Shown: piece by piece, positions 1 to 8,290 of the stretch
Position numbering within the stretch: position 1 is the stretch's first letter
Layout: the number at the start of each line of letters is the position of its first letter
Source: Flavobacteriales bacterium UBA3431
GTDB lineage: Bacteria > Bacteroidota > Bacteroidia > Flavobacteriales > Schleiferiaceae
Assembly (NCBI GenBank): GCA_002381225.1
Contig: DFSS01000016.1
Span: 40,394-67,987, forward strand
Length of the DNA: 27,594 nucleotides
Direction of reading: 5' to 3'
Program-made: the position numbers and the translations under genes
Notes under the pieces: generated by a model
What the model saw: the letters and a program-made list of their open reading frames with translations, nothing else
The model's database searches: none
Told to the model about the DNA's origin: nothing

Positions 1-30
1 CGCGGCCTCCCAGCCGCGGCGCTTTTTTTT
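1..30 (+). terminator. Rho-independent terminator of an upstream gene
   Basis: A GC-only 6-bp stem (CGCGGC at 1-6 with GCCGCG at 13-18, 6-nt loop) is followed closely by eight T at 23-30. The stem may extend beyond the left edge, because GCGC at 19-22 could pair with bases outside the window. It would end a plus-strand gene lying to the left. Confidence 0.7.
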
Positions 31-77
31 GCTTCCACAGCCACGGTGGACAAAATGGCATGGAGCCCACATCCCAT

Positions 78-92
78 CAGTCATTTTGACTG
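78..92. promoter_or_regulatory. Perfect inverted repeat upstream of clpB
   Basis: CAGTCA and TGACTG are perfect 6-bp inverted repeats separated by TTT, lying 66 bp before the clpB ATG. The position and symmetry suit a dimeric regulator, or a small RNA hairpin. No clear TAnnTTTG box is visible between it and clpB; the best is a weak TAGTTTAC at 143-150. The regulatory role is inference. Confidence 0.35.
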
Positions 93-158
93 AAAATAGG
101 CCCAGATCGCTCCCCGGCACCAGTTTTGAAGCCCCCTACGCATAGTTTACACTACTGT

Positions 159-2723
159 ATGGAAAATCTGACGATCAAAACCCAAGAGGCCCTACTCGCC
201 GCCCAGCAAATGGGCGCCGAGTATGGTCATCAAGCCATCGAGACTTGGCACCTCCTCCTCGGTGTGCTGCGCACGGACACCATCCTGGTCGATCAACTCT
301 TCAAGTTACTCGGCATGCAAAGCGGTCGACTCCAGTCAATCGCCGAAGCGGAGCTTCAACGGATTGCCAAGGTCGATGGGGGCCAATCCTACATGGGTCG
401 GGCCGCACAAGAAGCCATTCAACGGGGATGGGCCCTCGCCAAAAAAGATGGGGACGATTACTTAACCTTGGAATACCTGCTCTTGGGGCTGGGCTCCGGA
501 AAAGATGCCTGTGCTCAAGCCATGAAGGATCAAGGATTTAAAGAGGACGCCTTCCGTCAGGCCATGAATCAGTTCCGACAAGGACAAAAAGCTCAGACGG
601 CCTCGGCTGAAAACCGCTACCAATCGCTGAGCAAATACGCCATTGACCTCAATGCCCGGGCCGAAACAGGAAAGCTCGATCCGGTGATTGGACGAGAAGA
701 AGAAATTCGGCGCATCCTCCAAATTCTCAGCCGCCGCACCAAGAACAACCCTGTTTTGGTTGGCGAGCCAGGGGTGGGAAAAACCGCCATCGCCGAGGGC
801 CTCGCCCACCGCATCATTCGCGGGGACATTCCGGAAAACCTAAAAGACAAACGCATCTTTTCCCTAGACATGGGAGCCCTCATTGCCGGGGCCAAGTACA
901 AAGGAGAATTTGAAGAACGCCTAAAGGCCGTGATTCAAGAGGTCACACGCGCCGAGGGAGACATCATTCTCTTCATCGACGAAATCCACACCCTCGTGGG
1001 AGCCGGCGGAGGTGAAGGCGCGATGGATGCAGCCAACATTCTCAAGCCCGCCTTAGCACGTGGCGAGCTCCGATGCGTGGGCGCCACTACTCTCTCTGAA
1101 TTCCAGAAGTACTTTGAGAAAGACAAAGCCTTGGAACGTCGCTTCCAGAAAGTCTTGGTGGAAGAGCCCGATACCGAGGCATCTATCAGCATTCTACGCG
1201 GCATCAAGGAGAAGTATGAGAGCCACCATAAGGTTCGGATCAAGGACGAGGCCGTGGTCCAATCCGTCCTGCTGAGTCAACGGTACATCACCGATCGCTT
1301 TCTCCCCGATAAGGCCATTGACCTCATGGATGAGGCCGCCTCGAAATTGCGCTTAGAAATCAACTCTAAGCCAGAGGAATTGGATGATTTGGACCGGAAA
1401 ATAGCCCAACTGGAGATTGAACAGGAGGCCATCAAGCGCGAAGAGGACAAGCAACGCCTGACCTCTATCAAGCATCAACTGAGCGAATTGACTGAGCAAC
1501 GCGCCCAACTGGGTGCCCAATGGAATGCCGAAAAGGAAGCGGTAGACCGCCTCCAGAAGGCCAAAGAGGGCATTGAGCAACTCCGCTTTGCCGCGGAGCA
1601 GGCCGAACGCGCCGGCGATTACGCCCAGGTCGCCGAGATCCGATACGGGAAAATTTCCGAGCTCGAAAGAGAGTTGGCTATGGCCGGAGAAGAACTCCAA
1701 ACCCTCCGCAATAGCCAATCCATGGTGCAAGAAGAGGTGACCGCAGAAGATATTGCAGAAGTGGTATCCCGATGGACAGGAATCCCAGTTCAAAAAATGC
1801 TTCAAAGTGAGCGCTCCAAGTTGCTGCGCCTCGAGGAGGAATTGCATCAACGTGTCGTGGGACAGGACGAAGCCATCGCAGCCGTGGCAGACGCTTTGCG
1901 TCGCTCGCGCGCAGGCCTTAGCGACCCCAAGCGGCCGATTGGATCCTTCCTCTTCCTCGGCCCTACGGGCGTCGGAAAAACGGAACTCGCCCGCACCCTG
2001 GCCGATTTTCTCTTTGACGACGAGAATGCCATGGTACGCATCGACATGAGTGAATACCAAGAGCGCCATGCGGTTTCCCGGCTCATTGGCGCTCCTCCAG
2101 GATATGTCGGCTACGATGAGGGCGGTCAGCTGACGGAAGCCGTGCGTCGTCGTCCGTATGCCGTCATTTTACTGGATGAAATTGAAAAAGCCCATCCCGA
2201 GGTCTTCAATATTCTCCTCCAAGTGCTCGATGATGGCCGTTTGACCGACAACAAGGGCCGAACAGCCCACTTTCAACATAGCATCGTCATCATGACGTCC
2301 AACTTGGGTTCGGACCTCTTAATGGACGGCCAAGGAATGGAAGATGTGATGGAGCTTTTAAAACGCAGTGTGCGACCTGAATTCTTGAACCGAATTGATG
2401 AAATATTGGGCTTCCACCCGCTCGAAAGCCGGCACATCGAAGGCATCGTCCACCTGCAATTGGAAGGCGTCAAGCGGCAACTTCTGGAGCAGGAAGTGAC
2501 GATTGATTTCAGTCCGGAAGCTCTGCAGGCCCTGGCCCGCGAAGGCTTTGATCCCGCGTTTGGGGCGCGTCCCTTGAAGCGAACCATTCAGCGCCGGGTC
2601 CTTAACGAACTCTCGAAGCAACTCCTCTCTGGGGAAATTCAACGGGACGCCGTCATCCTAGTCGATGCCGTAGACGGAACGCTCTTCTTTAAAAACGTTA
2701 GCGTCGAATCCCACGTCGATTAA
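159..2723 (+). CDS. clpB: ClpB disaggregase (Hsp100 AAA+ ATPase)
   Basis: Cytosolic hexameric ATPase that works with DnaK/DnaJ/GrpE to pull polypeptides out of aggregates after heat stress. The 854-residue product matches the usual length (E. coli about 857). It has the N-terminal Clp repeats (about 1-145), a first AAA+ module with Walker A GEPGVGKT at 202-209, the long middle coiled coil (about 395-525) that separates ClpB from ClpA/ClpC, and a second AAA+ module with Walker A GPTGVGKT at 601-608. ATG 159 is chosen because the protein then begins MENLTIKTQEA as family members do; an in-frame TTG at 126 would add 11 unlike residues. No Shine-Dalgarno is visible. Its 3' end overlaps convergent mltG by 26 nt. 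Confidence 0.97.
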   Translation: MENLTIKTQEALLAAQQMGAEYGHQAIETWHLLLGVLRTDTILVDQLFKLLGMQSGRLQSIAEAELQRIAKVDGGQSYMGRAAQEAIQRGWALAKKDGDDYLTLEYLLLGLGSGKDACAQAMKDQGFKEDAFRQAMNQFRQGQKAQTASAENRYQSLSKYAIDLNARAETGKLDPVIGREEEIRRILQILSRRTKNNPVLVGEPGVGKTAIAEGLAHRIIRGDIPENLKDKRIFSLDMGALIAGAKYKGEFEERLKAVIQEVTRAEGDIILFIDEIHTLVGAGGGEGAMDAANILKPALARGELRCVGATTLSEFQKYFEKDKALERRFQKVLVEEPDTEASISILRGIKEKYESHHKVRIKDEAVVQSVLLSQRYITDRFLPDKAIDLMDEAASKLRLEINSKPEELDDLDRKIAQLEIEQEAIKREEDKQRLTSIKHQLSELTEQRAQLGAQWNAEKEAVDRLQKAKEGIEQLRFAAEQAERAGDYAQVAEIRYGKISELERELAMAGEELQTLRNSQSMVQEEVTAEDIAEVVSRWTGIPVQKMLQSERSKLLRLEEELHQRVVGQDEAIAAVADALRRSRAGLSDPKRPIGSFLFLGPTGVGKTELARTLADFLFDDENAMVRIDMSEYQERHAVSRLIGAPPGYVGYDEGGQLTEAVRRRPYAVILLDEIEKAHPEVFNILLQVLDDGRLTDNKGRTAHFQHSIVIMTSNLGSDLLMDGQGMEDVMELLKRSVRPEFLNRIDEILGFHPLESRHIEGIVHLQLEGVKRQLLEQEVTIDFSPEALQALAREGFDPAFGARPLKRTIQRRVLNELSKQLLSGEIQRDAVILVDAVDGTLFFKNVSVESHVD

Positions 2724-3720
2724 GACTCTCGTGGTAGCGCGCCGAGTTCCGTAGGTGTTCAGCGTAACTCCTCGCGAAGACATGGTAGCCCGGTCTTTTG
2801 GGATCTGCGCACATATACACTTCTCCACTGGGTGCGGCATCTAAGACCGCATCCAGCACGTCTGGCTCCACTGTGGCCAAGGCTCCCGGGGGCAAGCCCG
2901 AACGTCGGTAGGTGTTATAGGGATGGTCTATACTCGTGATTTTCCCGGTGACACGACGTATGATGCCCGAATGGGGATAGCGCTGCTTATAAGCGTATAC
3001 GGCGGTGGGATCGGCTTCCAAGCGTTTGCCCATCTTAAGGCGGGTTAAGTACAAACCCGCCACACGCCCGAGTTCGTCGGGCTGTTTGGTCTCGGCCTGA
3101 ACGATGCTCGCTAAGACGACAACTTCTTCTGGGCTCAGGTTGAGCTGAGCAGCTTGCCACAGCCGCTCTTCTGTCCAAAAAACGCGGTATTCGTGCTGCA
3201 ATCGCTCGACCAATGCAGGGGGATCGTACGACCAATACACCCAGTAGGAGTTGGGAACTAGATGTTCAAAGCCGAGATCCTGTTCAAGCGCCTTGGTGGC
3301 ACTGTCCAAGGGGTATCCGAAAAGTTCCGACCACCTTTCGGCGATTTGCGCAGGGGTCAGGTAGCCACCCATTCGAAGCCAAATAGGGTCTTCAAAGCCG
3401 TATTGAAGCATTCGGATGGCTTGCAGCATTCCCACCTCCCCATGAAGGATGTAATGGCCTCTGCGCGCCTTGGGATTTCCTTTTAGGGTAAGCAACACCT
3501 TGAACCAGCGCGGATGCGGCACCAAGGCCTGGTCCATCAAAGGCTGGAATACCTCCTCGACCGTGCTACCCGTATCCCTGACATACAAGGAATAGTCGTC
3601 TTCACCTTGGAAGACCGGCGCATTCACCGTAAATCGGTAGGCCAACAGAGCAAGGACAAATCCCACCGTGCCGACGAACACAACGCGAATAAATCGTTTT
3701 TTCTGACGATGCCGCTTCAT
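2698..3720 (-). CDS. mltG: MltG, endolytic murein transglycosylase
   Basis: Membrane-anchored YceG-family lytic transglycosylase that cuts nascent glycan strands and is thought to set their length. The 340-residue product has a short basic N-terminus, one membrane helix (about 11-29), a LysM-like/periplasmic region, and the catalytic domain. The catalytic Glu is predicted at E210 in the segment ASIVQAETKQPDE. The family hallmark HPYNTYRRSGLPPG is at 266-279. ATG 3720 is chosen because it makes an ATGA overlap with the stop of the upstream acetyltransferase gene and puts the basic residues just before the helix; an ATG 39 nt earlier lies inside that gene. Third gene of the dapF operon. Its tail runs 26 nt into clpB on the other strand. 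Confidence 0.94.
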   Translation of the reverse strand: MKRHRQKKRFIRVVFVGTVGFVLALLAYRFTVNAPVFQGEDDYSLYVRDTGSTVEEVFQPLMDQALVPHPRWFKVLLTLKGNPKARRGHYILHGEVGMLQAIRMLQYGFEDPIWLRMGGYLTPAQIAERWSELFGYPLDSATKALEQDLGFEHLVPNSYWVYWSYDPPALVERLQHEYRVFWTEERLWQAAQLNLSPEEVVVLASIVQAETKQPDELGRVAGLYLTRLKMGKRLEADPTAVYAYKQRYPHSGIIRRVTGKITSIDHPYNTYRRSGLPPGALATVEPDVLDAVLDAAPSGEVYMCADPKRPGYHVFARSYAEHLRNSARYHESLNRRGIRR

Positions 3721-4229
3721 CGGTCCGGGCTCCATTGAAATAAAGCCACATCTTTCCATCCTTGCGGTGTTTTGACCCAGCGCTGCCAGGTTCCACTGCG
3801 CGTAAACCCTGCCTGGGTAAACGTGGCCAAAGCGGGGGCATTGTCCGTATACACCTGAGCACTCAAGGTTTCAAGCATGGCGTAGTCACGGGTCCAGGCT
3901 TGAAGAAGGCGCATCCCCGCTCGAGCCAGGCCTTGGCCACGCATCTCGGGGGCGATAAGGATGCCCACTTCGGCGCGCAAATGAAGCCGTTTGGCCCCAA
4001 AAACGTCTATCAAGCCAAGGGGACGGTCCGCATAGGCTTCACAGAGGACCCAGCGCATTTGGCCCGTCTCCCAAAAGTCCCGACCGGATGCCGCAATGTA
4101 TTTTTCTAGGGTGTCCTTGGAAAACGGGCTCGTTCGCTGCCCAGCAATCCAATGGGATGGGTTGTTCTCCCAAGAAAGTAAAACACCCAAATCTCCCGGT
4201 TCTAGCGCCCGCAATCGGTACGTCACCAT
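3717..4229 (-). CDS. GNAT-family N-acetyltransferase (SpeG/RimJ-like)
   Basis: The 170-residue protein has the GNAT acetyl-CoA pyrophosphate-binding motif RGQGLA at 97-102 after the beta-strand AEVGILIAP. The C-terminal NAPALATFTQAGF segment is typical of the fold. The opening (RLRALEPGDL...WENNPSHW) resembles small Bacteroidota acetyltransferases of the SpeG/RimJ type, so the acceptor could be a polyamine or a protein N-terminus; the sequence does not say which. It lies between dapF and mltG and overlaps both (7 nt with dapF, ATGA with mltG), so it is co-transcribed. ATG 4229 is preferred; a GTG at 4235 would add two residues. Confidence 0.85.
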   Translation of the reverse strand: MVTYRLRALEPGDLGVLLSWENNPSHWIAGQRTSPFSKDTLEKYIAASGRDFWETGQMRWVLCEAYADRPLGLIDVFGAKRLHLRAEVGILIAPEMRGQGLARAGMRLLQAWTRDYAMLETLSAQVYTDNAPALATFTQAGFTRSGTWQRWVKTPQGWKDVALFQWSPDR

Positions 4230-5005
4230 GGCCACGTTCCGGTGTAAACATGGGTCGCCGGGCCGGTCAATTGGATATCCGTATAGGCCTGATCAGCGAC
4301 TTCAAAAGCAATGTCGAGGCGGCCTCCGCGGGCATACAGCGATACCGGCGAAGTGCATCCTTTCAGCGCGTGAAGGGTTAAGGCTGCAGCCACCGCGCCA
4401 GTCCCACAGCTCAAAGTTTCATTTTCAACGCCGCGTTCATAGGTGCGAATTTCCCAGGTTCCGTCGGGACCCGTGGGGGAAATCCAATTGATGTTCGCCC
4501 CACCTTGGTGGGCATAGGGTCCATAGCGCAGTGCCGGACCCTCTTGGAGCACAGGGATGTCGGCCACCTGCGCGACCATGGCGATATGGTGCGGGGAGCC
4601 GGTGTCCAAGTAAAAGCCTTCCCACTGCGGGACGGGCCTTCCTGCAGGGGCAAATTCCACGGTTACGAGGCCGTTTTCATGCCGAAAGGCAGTATGGAGA
4701 CCATCCGCCGCGAAAAAATGGCAGGTCGACCCGACAAAAAGTCCGTGTGCATAGGCATAGGCCACGGCGCACCGTGAGCCATTGCCGCACAAGCTCCCGA
4801 GGGCACCATCCGCATTGTAGTAGTCCAAGTGGAAATCGGCCTCGGCGCTGTCCCAGAGGACCATCAGGCCATCTGCGCCAATGCCGAGCTGGCGGTGACA
4901 AGCTTGAGCCACGTGGTCTGCAGACCATACCTGCCGGGGGCCGCGACCGCGAAGGAGGATGAAATCATTCCCCGTTCCGTGGTATTTTTCAAATTGCTCC
5001 GCCAT
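4223..5005 (-). CDS. dapF: Diaminopimelate epimerase
   Basis: Converts LL- to meso-diaminopimelate, the last step before meso-DAP enters peptidoglycan or is decarboxylated to lysine. The 260 residues show the family landmarks: KYHGTGNDFILL near the N-terminus, the first catalytic Cys (C73) in SLCGNGSRC, and the second (C200) in ENETLSCGTGA. These form the two-thiol acid/base pair of PLP-independent racemases. It is the first gene of a tight operon with an acetyltransferase and mltG, which joins precursor supply to glycan processing. A TACTTTTA box ends exactly 4 nt before the ATG, predicting a leaderless mRNA. It is divergent from htrA across 62 bp. Confidence 0.97.
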   Translation of the reverse strand: MAEQFEKYHGTGNDFILLRGRGPRQVWSADHVAQACHRQLGIGADGLMVLWDSAEADFHLDYYNADGALGSLCGNGSRCAVAYAYAHGLFVGSTCHFFAADGLHTAFRHENGLVTVEFAPAGRPVPQWEGFYLDTGSPHHIAMVAQVADIPVLQEGPALRYGPYAHQGGANINWISPTGPDGTWEIRTYERGVENETLSCGTGAVAAALTLHALKGCTSPVSLYARGGRLDIAFEVADQAYTDIQLTGPATHVYTGTWPW

Positions 5006-5009
5006 CCTG

Positions 5010-5017
5010 TAAAAGTA
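5010..5017 (-). promoter_or_regulatory. Predicted -7 box of the dapF operon
   Basis: TACTTTTA on the minus strand matches 5 of 6 fixed positions of the Bacteroidota -7 box TAnnTTTG. It is followed by four bases and then the dapF ATG, so transcription would begin at or beside the start codon. No TTG -33 element is evident. Confidence 0.5.
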
Positions 5018-5067
5018 GGAAGTGGAACAGTTTTTGAAATTTGCAATCCGAACTAATTCTCATTTCC

Positions 5068-6537
5068 ATGAATCGTACAACACTTCTCACTGCCGTTGCC
5101 TTCACAGGACTAAGTGTAGCCGGTGGTTTTGCTGGAGCGTGGGCCTTTGCCGCGCAGGATGACTCTGCGGAGTGGACCCCTGCCTCCCAGGCGATCCAAA
5201 CAGGGGCTCGAACCACTGTGGCGGGCATTGGAACGTCTACAGACTTTTCTGCGGCTGCGGAACAAGCCGTGCATTCGGTGGTCCACGTCAAAACCTCGGT
5301 AGAGCAAGGGTACACGATGAGCCCTTTCAACCCATTCCACGACTTTTTCTTCGGTTTTGGTGAACGCCAAATGCCCGAAATGACTCCGCGCATCGTGCAA
5401 GGTTCGGGTTCGGGGGTGATCATTTCCGAAGATGGCTACATCGTCACCAACAACCATGTAGTGGACAAGGCCAAAGAAGTCAAGGTTTCATTGAATGACG
5501 GCCGCGAATTCACGGCAGAAGTGATTGGCACCGACCCCACGACCGACTTGGCCGTGTTAAAAATCGACGCCAAGAAGCTCCCCGCCTTGCCGTTTGGCAA
5601 CAGCGACGAGGTCAAACTGGGTGAATGGGTCTTGGCTGTGGGCAACCCCTTTAACCTGACTTCAACCGTCACTGCTGGCATCATCTCCGCCAAGGGCCGG
5701 AGCATCAACATCATTGACAACCAGTCCGCCATTGAGGCCTTTATCCAGACCGATGCCGCCGTCAATCCAGGCAACAGTGGTGGAGCTTTGATTAACACGA
5801 GTGGCGAACTGATTGGTATTAATACGGCGATTTCGACCCGCTCGGGTTCGTACGAAGGTTATTCTTTTGCCGTACCCGCCAACATCGCCCGCAAGGTGGT
5901 GGACGACATGCTTCGATTCGGGGTGGTGCAACGGGCCTACCTTGGGGTCAATATTGCAGATGTCACGCCCGAACTCGCCAAAGAGATGGGCCTCGAGGCC
6001 AATCAAGGGGTGTACATCTCGGATGTCACCGACAATGGTGCCGCCAAAAAAGCTGGGATTGAAAAAGGTGATGTGATCGTAGGTGCGGGAGGCAAAACCA
6101 TCAAGCGCAGCAGCGAGTTGCTCGAAGTCATCGGCAGCCGTCGCCCAGGGGACAAGCTGGATGTCACCATTTTGCGCGAAGGCAAATCCAAGAGTTTCCA
6201 AGTCACACTTCGAAACCGCGAAGGCAACACCGACGTGTTAAAGAAGGAAGATGTGGTAGCCCTCCAGACGTTGGGCGCGAGCTTTGAAACCCTAACGCAA
6301 GAAGATAAAGGCAAATATGGGCTGCGAAGCGGCGTAAAGATTACCGACGTGGGCACCGGCAAGATTGCGCAGGCCGGCGTACCCAAGGGCTTTATTCTGG
6401 TCAAGCTAAACAATAGTCCCGTGGGCTCGCAGGAAGATGTGGAGCGGATTCTAGGCAGTCTCCAGCCCGGCGATGGCGTCCTTCTGCAGGGATACCGCCC
6501 CGATGGACGACCTGACTACTACGCTTTCGGCTACTAA
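5068..6537 (+). CDS. htrA: HtrA/Do-family periplasmic serine protease with two PDZ domains
   Basis: Envelope protease/chaperone that removes misfolded periplasmic proteins. The 489-residue product has an N-terminal signal or anchor helix (about 1-28), then a trypsin-like domain with triad H130 (in TNNHVVD), D160 (in TTDLAVLK) and S237 (in GNSGGAL). A first PDZ domain starts near RAYLGVNIADV, and a second, more divergent one occupies the C-terminus. Length and layout match DegP/DegQ. ATG 5068 is chosen so that the signal sequence starts MNRTTLL; an upstream in-frame TTG at 5041 adds nine unlikely residues. Unlike several neighbours it has no -7 box at the 4-nt spacing; the nearest is a weak TAATTCTC at 5054-5061. 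Confidence 0.95.
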   Translation: MNRTTLLTAVAFTGLSVAGGFAGAWAFAAQDDSAEWTPASQAIQTGARTTVAGIGTSTDFSAAAEQAVHSVVHVKTSVEQGYTMSPFNPFHDFFFGFGERQMPEMTPRIVQGSGSGVIISEDGYIVTNNHVVDKAKEVKVSLNDGREFTAEVIGTDPTTDLAVLKIDAKKLPALPFGNSDEVKLGEWVLAVGNPFNLTSTVTAGIISAKGRSINIIDNQSAIEAFIQTDAAVNPGNSGGALINTSGELIGINTAISTRSGSYEGYSFAVPANIARKVVDDMLRFGVVQRAYLGVNIADVTPELAKEMGLEANQGVYISDVTDNGAAKKAGIEKGDVIVGAGGKTIKRSSELLEVIGSRRPGDKLDVTILREGKSKSFQVTLRNREGNTDVLKKEDVVALQTLGASFETLTQEDKGKYGLRSGVKITDVGTGKIAQAGVPKGFILVKLNNSPVGSQEDVERILGSLQPGDGVLLQGYRPDGRPDYYAFGY

Positions 6538-6560
6538 GTCATTCATAGCCATGCTTTTCC

Positions 6561-6592
6561 AAGCCCTTCCCTCTCCGGGGAGGGCTTTTTTA
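6561..6592 (+). terminator. Rho-independent terminator after htrA
   Basis: AAGCCCT (6561-6567) pairs with AGGGCTT (6581-6587), with additional C/G pairing inside, and runs into TTTTT. It sits 24 bp past the htrA stop. Confidence 0.8.
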
Positions 6593-6614
6593 TGTGCCGC
6601 AAATGCCCAAAATT

Positions 6615-6681
6615 CACTGACTTAGTGTGCTTTAAACACTTAGAAAAGTGACTTAAAAAATTCATTTTTAGGGACTTAGTG
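6615..6681. repeat. Cluster of ACTTA-type repeats upstream of the gap promoter
   Basis: Two exact copies of GACTTAGTG lie at 6619-6627 and 6673-6681, with related CACTTAG at 6637-6643 and TGACTTA at 6649-6655. Two inverted repeats sit within: CACT-N5-AGTG (6615-6627) and CACTT-N4-AAGTG (6637-6650). The cluster is just upstream of the gap promoter and looks like an operator array. The regulator is unknown. Confidence 0.5.
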
Positions 6682-6704
6682 CATACAAACCGAACGGCTT
6701 TTCC

Positions 6705-6735
6705 TTGGTTGCGCAGGGAGGTCGAAATACCTTTG
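6705..6735 (+). promoter_or_regulatory. Consensus Bacteroidota promoter of gap
   Basis: TTG at 6705-6707 (-33 element) is followed after 20 bp by TACCTTTG at 6728-6735, an exact match to TAnnTTTG. Start of transcription is expected near 6740, giving a leader of about 24 nt before the ATG at 6764. Confidence 0.75.
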
Positions 6736-6763
6736 TAGCACAACCTTTCAAACCCAACCCTTG

Positions 6764-8215
6764 ATGAATTCCTCGCTCGAAACCTACACCCTTTCGGTGT
6801 CCGAACGCGTGAAAAACGAGAAGGCCGCCACGGCCCTCATTAAAATTGTGGGCGATCTTTTTTATGATCGCAATGTCCGTGTGGTCCTTTACCGCCAGCC
6901 CATGGTGGACCAGCGCCCCTCGGAAATGCTCCAAGCCCATGCCCATGGCTCGGTAATGGCGGGCGAACTGCTCAGCATCGACGATACCTTGGCCATGGCC
7001 GAAGCCCTCCAATCCAGTAAAGTTCAAAATGCCAGCGTGGACATTGGCCGTTTAGCGACTGAATGGCGCCGCGAGGCCGGGGTCTTTTTGCACCGCAAGG
7101 CGTTCTTAGAGGCCAAACTCAAGGGCTATACCAACGGCGAGAATCCCAATACGGATCCAGTGGACGTAGTTCTATATGGCTTTGGCCGAATTGGCCGCCT
7201 CGTCGCCCGTGAACTCATCGTCCAAGAAGGCCGCGGCACCCAGCTTCGCCTGCGTGCCATCGTCGCCCGGGGCAGCGACCCAATGTCCTTGGAAAAGCGT
7301 GCCTCCCTCCTACGCGTGGATTCCATTCACGGTTCCTTCCCCGGCACCGTCGAAGCGGACCACGATCGCCAACAGTTGATCATCAATGGCCGCCCCGTCG
7401 CCATCGTCTCCGCAGATTCCCCAGAAGACATTGACTACGAGGCTTTGGGTATTCAGAACGCGCTCCTGGTGGACAACACCGGTGCATTCCGCGACAAAGA
7501 GGCTTTGAGCCGGCATTTGGCCTCCAAAGGCATTGCCAAAGTATTGCTCACTGCGCCCGGCAAGGGTGTTCCGAATGTCGTTTTCGGGGTCAACCACATG
7601 GGCGAGCACCAAAACGAAGCCATCCAATCTGCAGCTTCCTGCACCACGAATGCCATCACCCCCGTGCTGAAGGTCATTCAAGACCAATTTGGCATCGTCC
7701 AAGGGCACATTGAAACCATTCACGCCTACACGAACGACCAAAATTTGGTCGACAACATGCACAAGAAATACCGACGTGGGCGCGCTGCGGCTGTCAACAT
7801 GGTCATCACGGAAACCGGTGCCGGCCAAGCTGTGGACAAAGCGATTCCCGGTCTAGGCAGCAAACTCACGAGCAACGCCATCCGCGTACCTGTACCCAAC
7901 GGATCCCTCGCCATTTTGAAACTCAACTTGGAAAAATCCACGGACCGCGACGGATTAAATGGCGCCCTGAAATCGGCTGCCTTCAGTGGCCCCTTGGTCG
8001 AGCAAATCAAGTATTCCGTCAGCCCCGAATTGGTCTCCAGCGACATTGTCGGCGATTCCTGCTGTTCCATCTTTGACAGCGAGGCCACCATCGTCCACAG
8101 CGACGGCAAAAACGTGGTGCTCTATGTCTGGTACGACAACGAATACGGCTATACCCGCCAAGTCATGCGCCTCGCCAAGCATATGGCGGGCGTTCGACGA
8201 AAGGCGTATTACTAA
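6764..8215 (+). CDS. gap: Glyceraldehyde-3-phosphate dehydrogenase, long form
   Basis: Oxidises and phosphorylates glyceraldehyde-3-phosphate to 1,3-bisphosphoglycerate with NAD(P)+ (or the reverse). At 483 residues it is about 145 longer than classical GAPDH. An N-terminal extension of about 135 residues, predicted mostly helical, precedes the Rossmann motif GFGRIG at 139-144. The catalytic Cys is C293 in AASCTTNA. Such long enzymes are an established branch in Bacteroidota and some Gammaproteobacteria. The C-terminal VWYDNEYGYTRQVMRL is typical GAPDH. ATG 6764 is preferred over TTG 6761. It stands alone between its own promoter and tcdA, with a repeat cluster upstream that suggests regulation. 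Confidence 0.96.
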   Translation: MNSSLETYTLSVSERVKNEKAATALIKIVGDLFYDRNVRVVLYRQPMVDQRPSEMLQAHAHGSVMAGELLSIDDTLAMAEALQSSKVQNASVDIGRLATEWRREAGVFLHRKAFLEAKLKGYTNGENPNTDPVDVVLYGFGRIGRLVARELIVQEGRGTQLRLRAIVARGSDPMSLEKRASLLRVDSIHGSFPGTVEADHDRQQLIINGRPVAIVSADSPEDIDYEALGIQNALLVDNTGAFRDKEALSRHLASKGIAKVLLTAPGKGVPNVVFGVNHMGEHQNEAIQSAASCTTNAITPVLKVIQDQFGIVQGHIETIHAYTNDQNLVDNMHKKYRRGRAAAVNMVITETGAGQAVDKAIPGLGSKLTSNAIRVPVPNGSLAILKLNLEKSTDRDGLNGALKSAAFSGPLVEQIKYSVSPELVSSDIVGDSCCSIFDSEATIVHSDGKNVVLYVWYDNEYGYTRQVMRLAKHMAGVRRKAYY

Positions 8216-8275
8216 GGATGAACGGGGTGAAGGCGCAAACCCTTCTCCCTGTACCCTTCTACCCTTTCGACGCTT

Positions 8276-8283
8276 TATCTTCG
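8276..8283 (+). promoter_or_regulatory. Predicted -7 box of tcdA
   Basis: TATCTTCG matches 5 of 6 fixed positions of TAnnTTTG and ends 7 nt before the tcdA ATG, so the leader would be near zero. No clear TTG lies at the right distance upstream. Confidence 0.45.
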
Positions 8284-8290
8284 CGCTCGG

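Noticed and set aside
1353..2069. 238-codon open frame antisense to clpB
   Set aside because: It lies wholly inside clpB with no recognisable domain; long antisense frames are expected in GC-rich coding DNA.
5054..5061. TAATTCTC as an htrA -7 box
   Set aside because: Only 4 of 6 fixed positions match and the spacing to the ATG is not that of the other genes; not strong enough to annotate.
5662..6201. 179-codon open frame antisense to htrA
   Set aside because: Shadow of a well-supported protease gene; no promoter or family resemblance.
6615..6681. Repeats upstream of gap as a CRISPR remnant or riboswitch
   Set aside because: Repeats are too short and irregularly spaced for CRISPR, and they lie upstream of the promoter, so they would not be in the mRNA.
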